A DNA stretch of 64,000 bases. Origin: Flavobacterium wongokense (lineage in GTDB: Bacteria > Bacteroidota > Bacteroidia > Flavobacteriales > Flavobacteriaceae). This document shows positions 43,777-51,884 of the stretch, piece by piece. The position numbers and the translations under genes are program-made. How positions within the stretch are numbered: position 1 is the stretch's first letter; every line of letters begins with the position of its first letter. The notes under the pieces are model-generated. The model did no database searches. It saw only the letters and a program-made list of their open reading frames with translations, and was not told where the DNA came from. The DNA is taken from the NCBI RefSeq assembly GCF_021608265.1, contig NZ_JAKIHP010000002.1, positions 496,001 through 560,000 on the forward strand, in the 5' to 3' direction.

Positions 43777-44904
43777 ATGTCCAAACTCCCGCACATAGGC
43801 ACCAGCATCTTTACGGTAATGTCGCAAATGGCAAACGAATACAATGCCATCAACCTCTCGCAGGGTTTTCCAAACTTCCCTGTAGACAAACGACTGACCG
43901 ATATCCTTTCGCGACTCACTACTGAAAATGTACATCAATATACACCGATGAGCGGTTATCCGCCACTCTTGGACAAGGTTGCCCAACTTACGCAGCAATC
44001 TTATCAAAGGACTATAAACCCTAAGGACGAAATCTTGATTACTGCCGGTGCAACCGAAGGGATATTTGCCACTATACAGGCATTGGTCAATGCCAATGAA
44101 GAGGTAATTATCCTCGACCCAAGTTATGATTGTTATGAGGCACCTATTTTGTTAAGCAATGCCAAACCCGTTCGCGTGCCACTCAATGATGATTTTACTC
44201 CAAATTGGGATACGATAACTGCGGCTGCCAATGAAAAAACCAAACTCATCATCATCAATAACCCGCATAATCCAACCGGAAAAACATGGACAGACACCGA
44301 TTTTATCCAATTGGAAAAATTATTGGATTCCTTTCCTAAACTGCTGGTCCTTTCGGATGAAGTTTATGAATACATCACTTTTGAGCAAGCGCATATTTCG
44401 GTTCATCATCGCCCCAAACTGTGGAACCGAAGCATCAGCATTTCCTCTTTTGGAAAATCATTCCACATTACAGGCTGGAAAATTGGCTACGTGATTGCTC
44501 CCGAAAACCTGATGAGGGAAATCAAAAAAGTGCATCAGTTCCTTGTTTTTAGTGTTAACAGCATTTCGCAGGTTGCTATTTCTGAGTATTTGGATAGTGT
44601 CGATGTGTACAGCCTTGGTAGCTTCTATGAGCAGAAAAGGGATTTCTTTAGGGATTTACTAAAGGAAACCAAACTCCAATTACTGCCTTGTGAAGGAACC
44701 TATTTCCAAGTGGCTTCGTATGCCAATATCTCAAACGAGGATGATTTGGCGTTTACCAAACGTTTAGTGTCGGAATTTGGCGTGGCTACAATCCCGATTT
44801 CAACCTTTTATGCTAATGGAAAAGATACGAAATGCATTCGTTTTTGTTTTGCAAAAGATGATGATACGCTTATTCAGGCTGCAGAACGCCTGATAAAATT
44901 GTAG
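43777..44904 (+). CDS. Aspartate/aromatic-type aminotransferase, likely methionine or kynurenine aminotransferase
   Basis: A 375-residue fold-type I PLP enzyme. Visible features are the N-terminal AINLSQGFPNFPVDKRL, the substrate Tyr region VHQYTPMSGYPPLLDKVA, the Asn and Asp/Tyr of NNPHNPTGKTW and SDEVYEYI, and the PLP Lys in SISSFGKSFHITGWKIGY. The GFPNF and K-S-F-H-x-T-G-W-K-x-G-Y motifs resemble YbdL-type methionine aminotransferases and kynurenine-oxoglutarate transaminases. The enzyme would make 2-oxo acids from Met or aromatic amino acids. Confidence 0.9.
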   Translation: MSKLPHIGTSIFTVMSQMANEYNAINLSQGFPNFPVDKRLTDILSRLTTENVHQYTPMSGYPPLLDKVAQLTQQSYQRTINPKDEILITAGATEGIFATIQALVNANEEVIILDPSYDCYEAPILLSNAKPVRVPLNDDFTPNWDTITAAANEKTKLIIINNPHNPTGKTWTDTDFIQLEKLLDSFPKLLVLSDEVYEYITFEQAHISVHHRPKLWNRSISISSFGKSFHITGWKIGYVIAPENLMREIKKVHQFLVFSVNSISQVAISEYLDSVDVYSLGSFYEQKRDFFRDLLKETKLQLLPCEGTYFQVASYANISNEDDLAFTKRLVSEFGVATIPISTFYANGKDTKCIRFCFAKDDDTLIQAAERLIKL

Positions 44905-44975
44905 TATGACCGAGTGTTTACTTATTGTACACCTTCAATCTTAGGAATGACAATAAAAAATTCTAATTTTGGGGC

Positions 44976-46586
44976 ATGAATTTTACCAAAAGACTTTTCG
45001 TCACTTTACTTTTCATCATTTCGCTGAGCGCATTTGCATCGCCATCGAATAACCCGTTGATGCAAAAAGGCTGGGCTGCTTTGGTAAAAGACAACGAGAA
45101 TGAAGCTTTTGGCTACTTCTGGCAGGCTCTTGAAAAGGCTAAAAAAGAGAAAAATACCGCCGACAAAGCCGAATCACTACTATACTTGGGTATCTGTTCT
45201 TATGGTTCCAGTTTGGAAAAAGGTTTACAGTTTGTCACAAAATCCCTCAACGAATACAAGAACCTCGAAAAAACCGATCCTGAAAAAGCTTCGGTTGGGC
45301 GCTATAAATGCCTGCAGTTGATTAGTACCATTTATGTCCGCCAGAAAAAATATGACGAAGCGATGGAACTCAGCACCGAAGTTGTAGACGGGCTTAAGGA
45401 CAAAAATGATAAATCAGGAACTTTGGGATTGGCCTATAACAGTCTTGGTTCACTGCACGAATTAAAAAATGAACGGTTCGAGGCCGAAGAATATTACACT
45501 TTAGCTTTAGAGGAATTTGAAAAGACAAAAAACATAGCTTATTTACCTTCATCCTACTGCCGATTGGGTGAAATTGCAAAGGAAAAAGACTTCAAGGACG
45601 AAAGCCTAAACTATTTCAAAAAAGCATTGGCACTTGCCGAAAGTTCCGAAAACAAACAGGCTCAGGTTACTGCCCTGATTGCAATGGGCAACTGGCAGAT
45701 GCAGTTTGAAGAAGATACGGCTCAGGCGGAAAACTACTTCAACAAAGCGCGAATCATCGCTGTTCCTCTTTCCGATAAAACATTTGAAATCAAAACGATA
45801 GAGGCTTTGATTGAATTAAAAAAAGAGCAGCAGGATTTTGAGGAAGTAAGCAAACTCCAACACCAAATCATAGCGATTAAGGACAGCTTTTTTTCTTACG
45901 AAAGGGAACAAATTGTAAAGAGCCTCGAAGTACAGTTTGATGTCTCTGAAAAAAACCGAAAACTCGAATTGATTTCCGCCGAACAAAAAGTTTCCAGGCT
46001 GACCAACTTTCTGTTGGTTACAGTTCTGATTGTATTGATCCTTGTGTTTACGATATTGTTTTTCTTCCTGAAACGCATCAATAAAAGAGACAAACAATTG
46101 CTTAAAACCAAAGAGGAATTGGTCAATTTGATGGAAGAACAAAAACAATTGAAGGAACAGCAATTCCAAAACGACATCGAACACAAGGAAAGCCAGCTTA
46201 GCGCGATAACCATCCAAATGCTGGAAAAGAACGAGTTGCTCGACGAAATCAAGACGATACTCAGCAAAAAAGAACCAACATCTGAAAAGGACCTGAAGAA
46301 ATTGGTATCCAAATACACCATTCAGGATAACAACTGGAAGGATTTTGACAATTACTTTGAAAGTGTCAACAAGAATTTCTACACGCGTTTGAAACAAAAA
46401 TACCCTGAAATCAGCACGAATGATTTAAAGATTTGCGCCTTAATCAAGTTAAACCTGTCCATCAAGGAAATGGCATCCATCCTGAATATTTCTCCCGACA
46501 GTGTAAAAACAGCACGCCACCGATTGCGCAAAAAACTTCAGTTAAGCACCGAGGAAAACCTTACTGATTTCATACTTACAGTTTAA
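44976..46586 (+). CDS. TPR-containing transmembrane transcriptional regulator with C-terminal HTH
   Basis: A 536-residue protein. A signal sequence (MNFTKRLFVTLLFIISLSAFA) is followed by five to six tetratricopeptide repeats (about 25-290), one transmembrane helix (about 345-365, LLVTVLIVLILVFTILFFFL), a long coiled coil (370-430) and a LuxR-like helix-turn-helix (about 470-530; NDLKICALIKLNLSIKEMAS then ILNISPDSVKTARHRLRKKL). The TPR part is thus periplasmic and the HTH part cytoplasmic. Similar Bacteroidota proteins link outer events to transcription without a kinase. The T9SS protein genes downstream are candidate targets. Confidence 0.88.
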   Translation: MNFTKRLFVTLLFIISLSAFASPSNNPLMQKGWAALVKDNENEAFGYFWQALEKAKKEKNTADKAESLLYLGICSYGSSLEKGLQFVTKSLNEYKNLEKTDPEKASVGRYKCLQLISTIYVRQKKYDEAMELSTEVVDGLKDKNDKSGTLGLAYNSLGSLHELKNERFEAEEYYTLALEEFEKTKNIAYLPSSYCRLGEIAKEKDFKDESLNYFKKALALAESSENKQAQVTALIAMGNWQMQFEEDTAQAENYFNKARIIAVPLSDKTFEIKTIEALIELKKEQQDFEEVSKLQHQIIAIKDSFFSYEREQIVKSLEVQFDVSEKNRKLELISAEQKVSRLTNFLLVTVLIVLILVFTILFFFLKRINKRDKQLLKTKEELVNLMEEQKQLKEQQFQNDIEHKESQLSAITIQMLEKNELLDEIKTILSKKEPTSEKDLKKLVSKYTIQDNNWKDFDNYFESVNKNFYTRLKQKYPEISTNDLKICALIKLNLSIKEMASILNISPDSVKTARHRLRKKLQLSTEENLTDFILTV

Positions 46587-46699
46587 GCAAATAACTGAAA
46601 ACGAAGCATTTATTGCTTTTGTACACCTTTTGTAAACCCGAAAAATTTAGTAAAACCTTCGAAGCATTATAATTTTGGTAACAACTAAAAAAATATGCT

Positions 46700-48493
46700 A
46701 TGAAACAATTTTTACCAACCAGAGTTAGTGCATTATTACTGCTGGCACTTTCACTTTTTTACCAAAAGGATTATTCGCAGGCACCCACACTGGAATTTGC
46801 AAAAGTACTCCAATCAGAACACGACCAGGGCGTTTGGTCAAGGTCAACTGTAACAGATGCCAATGGGAATTTTTACATGACCGGTTTATTTCACGGAACC
46901 GTGGATTTTGACACCAGTTCAACAGCCAATTTTTTGCTCACTTATCAAGGTGGAACTCCAAATGATGGCGATGGTGAATCGGATGTTTACATCGCCAAAT
47001 ACAGTCCAAATGGAGAGCTTATCTGGGCTCAAAAACTATTGGAACCAACCTTCGGCGGCATGAATGAAGAACGTGGTTCGTCAATGATCCTGGACTCCAA
47101 CAACAATCTTTTCCTAACCGGGTTTACCAATACGCGTGGTTTTTTTGTTTCCAAATGGAGCAGCGATGGTGATGAAATCTGGACAAAATACTTTGATGAC
47201 ACCGAAGACAATGCGCTAACCTCTTTTCAGGTTCGGAAAAAAGGGAACTCCATTTTAATTTCGGGAGTGTTTGCCGACATTATGGATTTTGATCCGTCAT
47301 CTTCGGGAGCTGCTACGCTTGTTGCTTCAGCCAATGATGGCTTTTTGCTATCGCTTTCAGAGGCAGGTGATTTTGAATGGGTAAAAAAAATCAGGACCAA
47401 CGGTGGCGTAATCATTACGGGGCTTGAAGTGGATGCTGACAACAATATTTTCCTGAGCGGTATCTTTTTAGGTTCTGTCGATTTAGATCCAAGTGATATT
47501 GCAAGTGCAATTATCACATCACAATCAGTTTCAGGCTCAGCCATAAGTTCCGCTTTTTTGGCAAAATACGACAGCAATGGGCAGCTCTTATGGAACCGCC
47601 ATTTCCAGGGCAATAGCACTACCGATTTTTTTATGACATTTATCAAAAAAGATAATGCCAATAACATCATTGTTTCGGGTACTTTCAAAGGCAATACCAC
47701 TTTTTTGGGCAGTGCAACTTCTTTAAACACAGGAGATTTCTATACTTCATTTTTAGCAAAATATACTAATGACGGAACCTTGCTTTGGGCAAAGTTGTTT
47801 GGAGCACCAACAGCAACCCAAACCACTTTTTTTCCCTCATCATTCTGCGCCAATGTATTGACGGACAGCTGTAACAACATCTATGTTTCGGGAGAATTCC
47901 AGGGAAATTGTGATTTCAATCCTTCTCCAACGGCTGAAAATGTTGAAAGTTCGCTTACCAATCTGGTTAGTGGATTTGCAGCAGCGTATTCCTCAGACGG
48001 AAATTATCTATGGTCCTTCCCTGTTGCTGGTTTGGGTAATGTCACTTTTGTAGAATTCAATGGGTATCTCCCAATTGCTTTGGATAACAATAACGATTTG
48101 ATTTTTACAGGTACTTTCAGGCAGCAACTCGATTTTGATCCTTCGGCGGGTTCGTCCGTTTTGACATCCAATGTGGCGAATCCAAATATTGCCGGTGTGT
48201 TTATAGCCAAGTATGATAACCCCATTGATAATTGTTTGCTTGCAAATGCCGATTTTGACCAAAAAGGTTTTAGGATCTATCCAAATCCATCAAGTGGTTT
48301 GGTTACTATAGAAACTAAAGAGTTTGCAGAATGTGCGATGAAAGTTTACGACATCTCAGGGAAACTTTTGGTATCAGGCATCATCACATCTGAACTTTCG
48401 ACTTTCGATTTGAGCGGTTTGAGTAAAGGAGTTTACATTATCGAACTCAACAAAGGCACTCAATCAATGCATCAAAAATTAATACTGAAATAA
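46700..48493 (+). CDS. Secreted SBBP-repeat protein with a T9SS type A sorting domain
   Basis: A 597-residue protein with a signal peptide (ALLLLALSLFYQKDYSQA) and repeated beta-propeller blades of about 60 residues of the form G-x-x-D-F-D-P-S…F-L-A-K-Y-x-x-x-G-x-L-x-W (VYIAKYSPNGELIWAQKL, AFLAKYDSNGQLLWNRHF, SFLAKYTNDGTLLWAKLF). The last 75 residues form the type A sorting domain: FRIYPNPSSGLVTIETKE, VYDISGKLL, LSKGVYIIELNKG and a basic end (QKLILK). The domain directs secretion by T9SS and removal or anchoring on the surface. The ligand of the propeller is unknown. Confidence 0.92.
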   Translation: MKQFLPTRVSALLLLALSLFYQKDYSQAPTLEFAKVLQSEHDQGVWSRSTVTDANGNFYMTGLFHGTVDFDTSSTANFLLTYQGGTPNDGDGESDVYIAKYSPNGELIWAQKLLEPTFGGMNEERGSSMILDSNNNLFLTGFTNTRGFFVSKWSSDGDEIWTKYFDDTEDNALTSFQVRKKGNSILISGVFADIMDFDPSSSGAATLVASANDGFLLSLSEAGDFEWVKKIRTNGGVIITGLEVDADNNIFLSGIFLGSVDLDPSDIASAIITSQSVSGSAISSAFLAKYDSNGQLLWNRHFQGNSTTDFFMTFIKKDNANNIIVSGTFKGNTTFLGSATSLNTGDFYTSFLAKYTNDGTLLWAKLFGAPTATQTTFFPSSFCANVLTDSCNNIYVSGEFQGNCDFNPSPTAENVESSLTNLVSGFAAAYSSDGNYLWSFPVAGLGNVTFVEFNGYLPIALDNNNDLIFTGTFRQQLDFDPSAGSSVLTSNVANPNIAGVFIAKYDNPIDNCLLANADFDQKGFRIYPNPSSGLVTIETKEFAECAMKVYDISGKLLVSGIITSELSTFDLSGLSKGVYIIELNKGTQSMHQKLILK

Positions 48494-48524
48494 CACAAAT
48501 ATTTGATTTTCAAACAATTTCGAC

Positions 48525-48546
48525 ATTGTCAACCTATTGTCAACCT
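48525..48546. repeat. Perfect 11-base tandem repeat upstream of a T9SS gene
   Basis: ATTGTCAACCT occurs twice in direct succession. It lies 31 bases before the predicted -7 box at 48577, where an activator could bind. Confidence 0.7.
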
Positions 48547-48576
48547 ACAATTTTAGCCTGCATTGGAAATAAGAAA

Positions 48577-48584
48577 TACATTTG
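48577..48584 (+). promoter_or_regulatory. Promoter -7 box of the 48638 gene
   Basis: TACATTTG matches TAnnTTTG. A TTTTAG block about 20 bases upstream could be a weak -33. A six-codon frame (48598-48618, MKKNFI) lies in the predicted leader. Confidence 0.5.
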
Positions 48585-48637
48585 TTTTGAAATTGCTATG
48601 AAAAAGAATTTCATCTAATAACCAAAAAACTATTATC

Positions 48638-49564
48638 ATGAAAAAGAACTATTTTATCCTAAGTATTGCATTGCTGTTTGCCTCATTTTATGCACAGGCA
48701 CAAGTTGTCAACGGCAACTTTGAAAATGTTAAACCCAACTTTTTACCAAGCAACTGGGGAATGACATTCCTTCAGCAATTTGGCTTTGACGAATTTGGAA
48801 ATCCCCTTGGTGATCAAATACAATTCACTTGGTGCGTCCCTTCTATGGTATATGCATCATTTGAATCTGAAAGCGGCGATTATGCTATGGAAATATCCAA
48901 TGCATTCAATGTGACCCAAAATACAGTCATTCCTGGAATGGCTTCTATTTTTGCTGACCCTGAACAGGATAGCCCAGGTTGGAATCCCGGAGTACCTGTA
49001 AATCCTGGAACCAGTGTTATTATGTTGGGATTTGATTATAAATTTTTACCGGTAGGAAATGACATTGCCCAGGCCACGCTTGAAGTTGTTGATGCTGATG
49101 GAAATGAAATTGGCAAAACTTCACTTGATATCAGCGGAACGCATAACATTTATGAATATGTATACAGCCCAATCGCTGTTACCCATGCAGGAACTCCGGC
49201 TTTTATGTACATTTCCTTCAATATGGCTAAAGAAGGTTCGGAACCAACATTTGGTACGCGTTTGCTGATTGATAATGTGATTGTGAATTTCAGCAGCCTC
49301 ATCACTTCTGAAAACCCGGAGCAGGGAGCCAAAGTTTATCCAACGCTTGTTGATAACACCATCAATGTAGTTCCGAATGGCTTTTCTGATTCAGTAAGCT
49401 ATAAAATCATCAATACTGAAGGCCGTGTTGTAAAACAATTTGCCGTAACCCAAGACTCAACTTATGAGTATGCAATGGACTTGAGTGATCTTAATTCAGG
49501 TATTTACTTCCTAAACATTCAGGACGGAACACGAAACAGTACCAAAAAGTTTATCAAAAAATGA
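48638..49564 (+). CDS. Secreted protein with a T9SS type A sorting domain
   Basis: A 308-residue protein. The signal peptide MKKNYFILSIALLFASFYAQ is followed by a galactose-binding-like or carbohydrate-module-like beta-sandwich (about 22-215, starting VVNGNFENVKPNFLPSNWG). The C-terminal type A sorting domain (about 230-308) has GAKVYPTLVDNTINV, YKIINTEGRVVKQF, LSDLNSGIYFLNIQDG and a basic end (KKFIKK). The middle is of the kind that binds glycans or acts as a beta-sandwich stalk; no active site is seen. It follows the SBBP protein gene but has its own promoter. Confidence 0.88.
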   Translation: MKKNYFILSIALLFASFYAQAQVVNGNFENVKPNFLPSNWGMTFLQQFGFDEFGNPLGDQIQFTWCVPSMVYASFESESGDYAMEISNAFNVTQNTVIPGMASIFADPEQDSPGWNPGVPVNPGTSVIMLGFDYKFLPVGNDIAQATLEVVDADGNEIGKTSLDISGTHNIYEYVYSPIAVTHAGTPAFMYISFNMAKEGSEPTFGTRLLIDNVIVNFSSLITSENPEQGAKVYPTLVDNTINVVPNGFSDSVSYKIINTEGRVVKQFAVTQDSTYEYAMDLSDLNSGIYFLNIQDGTRNSTKKFIKK

Positions 49565-49598
49565 TTTAGGTTGGTTAAAATTTAGGTTAACTATCTCT

Positions 49599-49637
49599 GC
49601 CGGGTTGTAAGTCAAGCTACAATCCGGCATCTTTTTT
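49599..49637 (+). terminator. Terminator after the 48638 gene
   Basis: GCCGGGTTGTA pairs with TACAATCCGGC (one G-T) and a run of six T follows three bases later. Confidence 0.8.
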
Positions 49638-49644
49638 CATGTTC

Positions 49645-49995
49645 ATTTTCTTTGCTTGTCCAAAGAAAACGAACCAAAAGAAAAGACCCCTTTTCGAGGA
49701 ATTTTTGAACAAGTTCAAAACCGTCTGGCAAACTTCGCGTCGCTTCGCTCCTGAATCTCGAAGCTTTGCTCAGACTATTCTTCCGAAAAGGATTACCATC
49801 TAAGAGCTATCTTTTAAAAGAGAGGTTTTTGGCATTAGAATTTGCAGGCGAGTGTCAAATATTCGAAGAATCCGTTAAAATTAAAAGCTGTTTGAGCGCA
49901 GCGAGTTCTTTTAATTTAGGATTCAAGAATTATTTGACCGCCGAAAATTCAGAGCCTTGACTTTTTGTTTCTTTTGGGTCAAGCCAAAAGAAAAT
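49645..49995. mobile_element. Structured intergenic repeat with terminal inverted repeats, family F3, copy 2
   Basis: A 351-base non-coding element. Its ends are imperfect inverted repeats: left ATTTTCTTTGCTTGTCC and, read from the right on the minus strand, ATTTTCTTTTGGCTTGACCC. Inside, arms GTCAAATA…GAATCC (49854-49873) and GGATTC…TATTTGAC (49919-49938) pair; AAATTAAAAG (49878) pairs with CTTTTAATTT (49908) around CTGTTTGAGC-GC-AGCGAGTT. No transposase is encoded; a 64-codon open frame across it is not a gene. It fills most of the gap 49565-50028, in which I see no gene. Confidence 0.75.
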
Positions 49996-50028
49996 AAAAC
50001 TTTCTATATTTACTGAAAAATAAACCTT

Positions 50029-50910
50029 ATGAATTTCTCAGCAAAAATGCTCCGCGATAATGCCTTAGCCGATAAAGTAATTGTTGTAACTGGTGGCGGA
50101 AGCGGATTGGGCAAAGCCATGACCAAATATTTCCTGGAATTGGGAGCCAAAGTCGCAATCACTTCCCGCGATTTGGAAAAACTAAAAACCACAGCCTCCG
50201 AACTCGAAAAGGAAACTGGCGGAACATGCCTTCCGATTCAATGTGACGTCCGTCATTACGACCAGGTTGAAGCCATGTTGGCGCTTACATTGGAAACTTT
50301 TGGCAAAGTGGATGTATTGCTCAACAATGCAGCCGGAAACTTCATCTCTCCTACTGAAAGGCTTTCTGCCAATGCCTTTGATACGATTATTGACATCGTT
50401 TTAAAAGGCTCTAAAAACTGTACGCTGGCTTTTGGGAAACACTGGATTGAAACCAAGCAGACCAACTGCAATGTCCTGAACATTGTAACCACTTATGCCT
50501 GGACAGGCTCGGGCTATGTAGTGCCAAGCGCGACAGCTAAAGCCGGAGTTTTGGCCATGACCAGGAGTTTGGCCGTAGAATGGGCAAAATACGGAATCCG
50601 GATGAACGCCATTGCTCCGGGGCCATTTCCTACCAAAGGTGCCTGGGACAGATTATTGCCTGGTGATTTAGCGGAAAAATTTGATATGGCGAAGAAAGTG
50701 CCTTTGAAACGTGTTGGCGACCATCAGGAACTGGCAAACCTTGCCGCTTACCTGGTTTCTGACTTTTCGGCGTACATCAATGGTGAAGTCGTAACGATTG
50801 ACGGTGGCGAATGGCTTCAGGGCGCAGGACAATTCAATATCCTTGAAAAAATTCCACAGGAAATGTGGGACATGCTTGAGATGATGATTAAGAATAAGGG
50901 AAGCAAGTAA
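50029..50910 (+). CDS. SDR-family 2,4-dienoyl-CoA reductase-like oxidoreductase
   Basis: A 293-residue protein with the Rossmann motif VVTGGGSGLGKAMTKYFLE, VLLNNAAGNFISPTERLSAN and a fatty-acyl-type region: GPFPTKGAWDRLLPGDLAEK. At the catalytic place it reads YVVPSATAKAGVLAM: the Lys is kept but the usual Tyr four residues earlier is Ser, as in 2,4-dienoyl-CoA reductases (DECR group), which do not use the YxxxK pair. It therefore probably acts in beta-oxidation of unsaturated fatty acids. Confidence 0.85.
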   Translation: MNFSAKMLRDNALADKVIVVTGGGSGLGKAMTKYFLELGAKVAITSRDLEKLKTTASELEKETGGTCLPIQCDVRHYDQVEAMLALTLETFGKVDVLLNNAAGNFISPTERLSANAFDTIIDIVLKGSKNCTLAFGKHWIETKQTNCNVLNIVTTYAWTGSGYVVPSATAKAGVLAMTRSLAVEWAKYGIRMNAIAPGPFPTKGAWDRLLPGDLAEKFDMAKKVPLKRVGDHQELANLAAYLVSDFSAYINGEVVTIDGGEWLQGAGQFNILEKIPQEMWDMLEMMIKNKGSK

Positions 50911-50949
50911 TCTTTTCAAAAACAAATTTTCCATTAACTGACTCAGTTT

Positions 50950-51016
50950 TAGCCCCGATGGGAACGGCATCCTTTTGCCTTGCTTGGCGGGGCAAAAGAT
51001 ATAGTGGACAGCGGGA
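50950..51016 (+). repeat. Intergenic repeat, family F4, copy A
   Basis: It begins TAGCCCCGATGGGA and ends GGACAGCGGGA, identical to the ends of the copy at 23657 (minus). The core is a long hairpin, ATCCTTTTGCC with GGCAAAAGAT, unrelated to the core of that copy. Confidence 0.75.
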
Positions 51017-51059
51017 AATAGCTTCTAAAAAACTTTACAAGAATGTTAACAAAATTCCG

Positions 51060-51089
51060 TTGTCAAAGCCATAATTAATTGTATTTTTA
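51060..51089 (+). promoter_or_regulatory. Promoter of the parA operon
   Basis: TTG at 51060, 19 bases, then TATTTTTA, a TAnnTTTG match but for the last base. The -7 box ends 24 bases before ATG 51114. Confidence 0.5.
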
Positions 51090-51113
51090 CGGCTCTAAAT
51101 TTTTAAAAAATAA

Positions 51114-51881
51114 ATGGGTAAAATCATTGCTATTGCCAATCAAAAAGGTGGTGTTGGAAAAACAACAACTTCTGTAAACCTTGCAGCATCACTGGGAGTT
51201 TTAGAAAAAAAAGTGTTACTGATAGATGCAGATCCGCAGGCCAACGCCAGTTCAGGTTTAGGCATTGATGTGGAAGATGTTGCTATTGGTACCTATCAGA
51301 TCCTGGAACACAGCAATACTCCGAAAGAAGCCATAGTGCAATGTAGTGCTCCGAATGTTTCAGTCATTCCTGCGCATATTGATTTGGTTGCCATTGAAAT
51401 TGAACTGGTTGACAAGGAAAACCGCGAATACATGCTGAAGGAAGCATTGGAAAGCGTAAAGGATGATTACGATTATATCCTGATTGACTGTGCGCCATCA
51501 TTAGGTTTGCTTACGCTTAACGCGTTAACAGCAGCTGACAGTGTCGTGATTCCGATTCAGTGTGAATATTTTGCCCTTGAAGGTTTAGGAAAACTATTGA
51601 ATACGATTAAAAGCGTTCAGAAAATCCACAATGCAAATTTAGATATTGAAGGACTTTTATTGACCATGTTTGATTCGCGTTTGCGTTTGTCAAACCAAGT
51701 GGTTGAAGAAGTCCAGAAACATTTCAACGATATGGTTTTCAAAACGATTATCCAGCGAAATGTCAAACTAAGCGAAGCACCAAGTTTTGGGGAAAGCATC
51801 ATCAACTTTGATGCAACGAGTAAAGGAGCCAGCAACTATCTAAGCCTGGCACAGGAAATTATCAAAAAAAACAGTAATTAA
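51114..51881 (+). CDS. parA: Chromosome-partitioning ATPase ParA/Soj
   Basis: A 255-residue protein with the deviant Walker A KGGVGKTTTSVNLAASLG (residues 10-27), Walker A' VLLIDADPQANASSGLG and Walker B DYILIDCAPSLGLLTLNAL. Its length matches chromosomal Soj, without an N-terminal HTH. It works with ParB, encoded 3 bases later, in origin segregation. A parS site was not found in the visible intergenic regions, but I could not search systematically. Confidence 0.95.
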   Translation: MGKIIAIANQKGGVGKTTTSVNLAASLGVLEKKVLLIDADPQANASSGLGIDVEDVAIGTYQILEHSNTPKEAIVQCSAPNVSVIPAHIDLVAIEIELVDKENREYMLKEALESVKDDYDYILIDCAPSLGLLTLNALTAADSVVIPIQCEYFALEGLGKLLNTIKSVQKIHNANLDIEGLLLTMFDSRLRLSNQVVEEVQKHFNDMVFKTIIQRNVKLSEAPSFGESIINFDATSKGASNYLSLAQEIIKKNSN

Positions 51882-51884
51882 GCT

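Noticed and set aside
45816..46397. A 193-codon frame opposite the TPR-HTH regulator gene
   Set aside because: It is an antisense shadow of the coiled-coil region, rich in Phe and Leu as expected from Lys/Glu/Gln codons read backwards.
49766..49960. A 64-codon open frame on the plus strand
   Set aside because: It lies wholly within the F3 repeat and its translation follows the hairpin arms; the corresponding frame in the other copy is not kept.
51001..51113. Origin of replication next to parAB
   Set aside because: No dnaA gene or cluster of DnaA boxes is visible; the region contains only an F4 repeat and the parA promoter.
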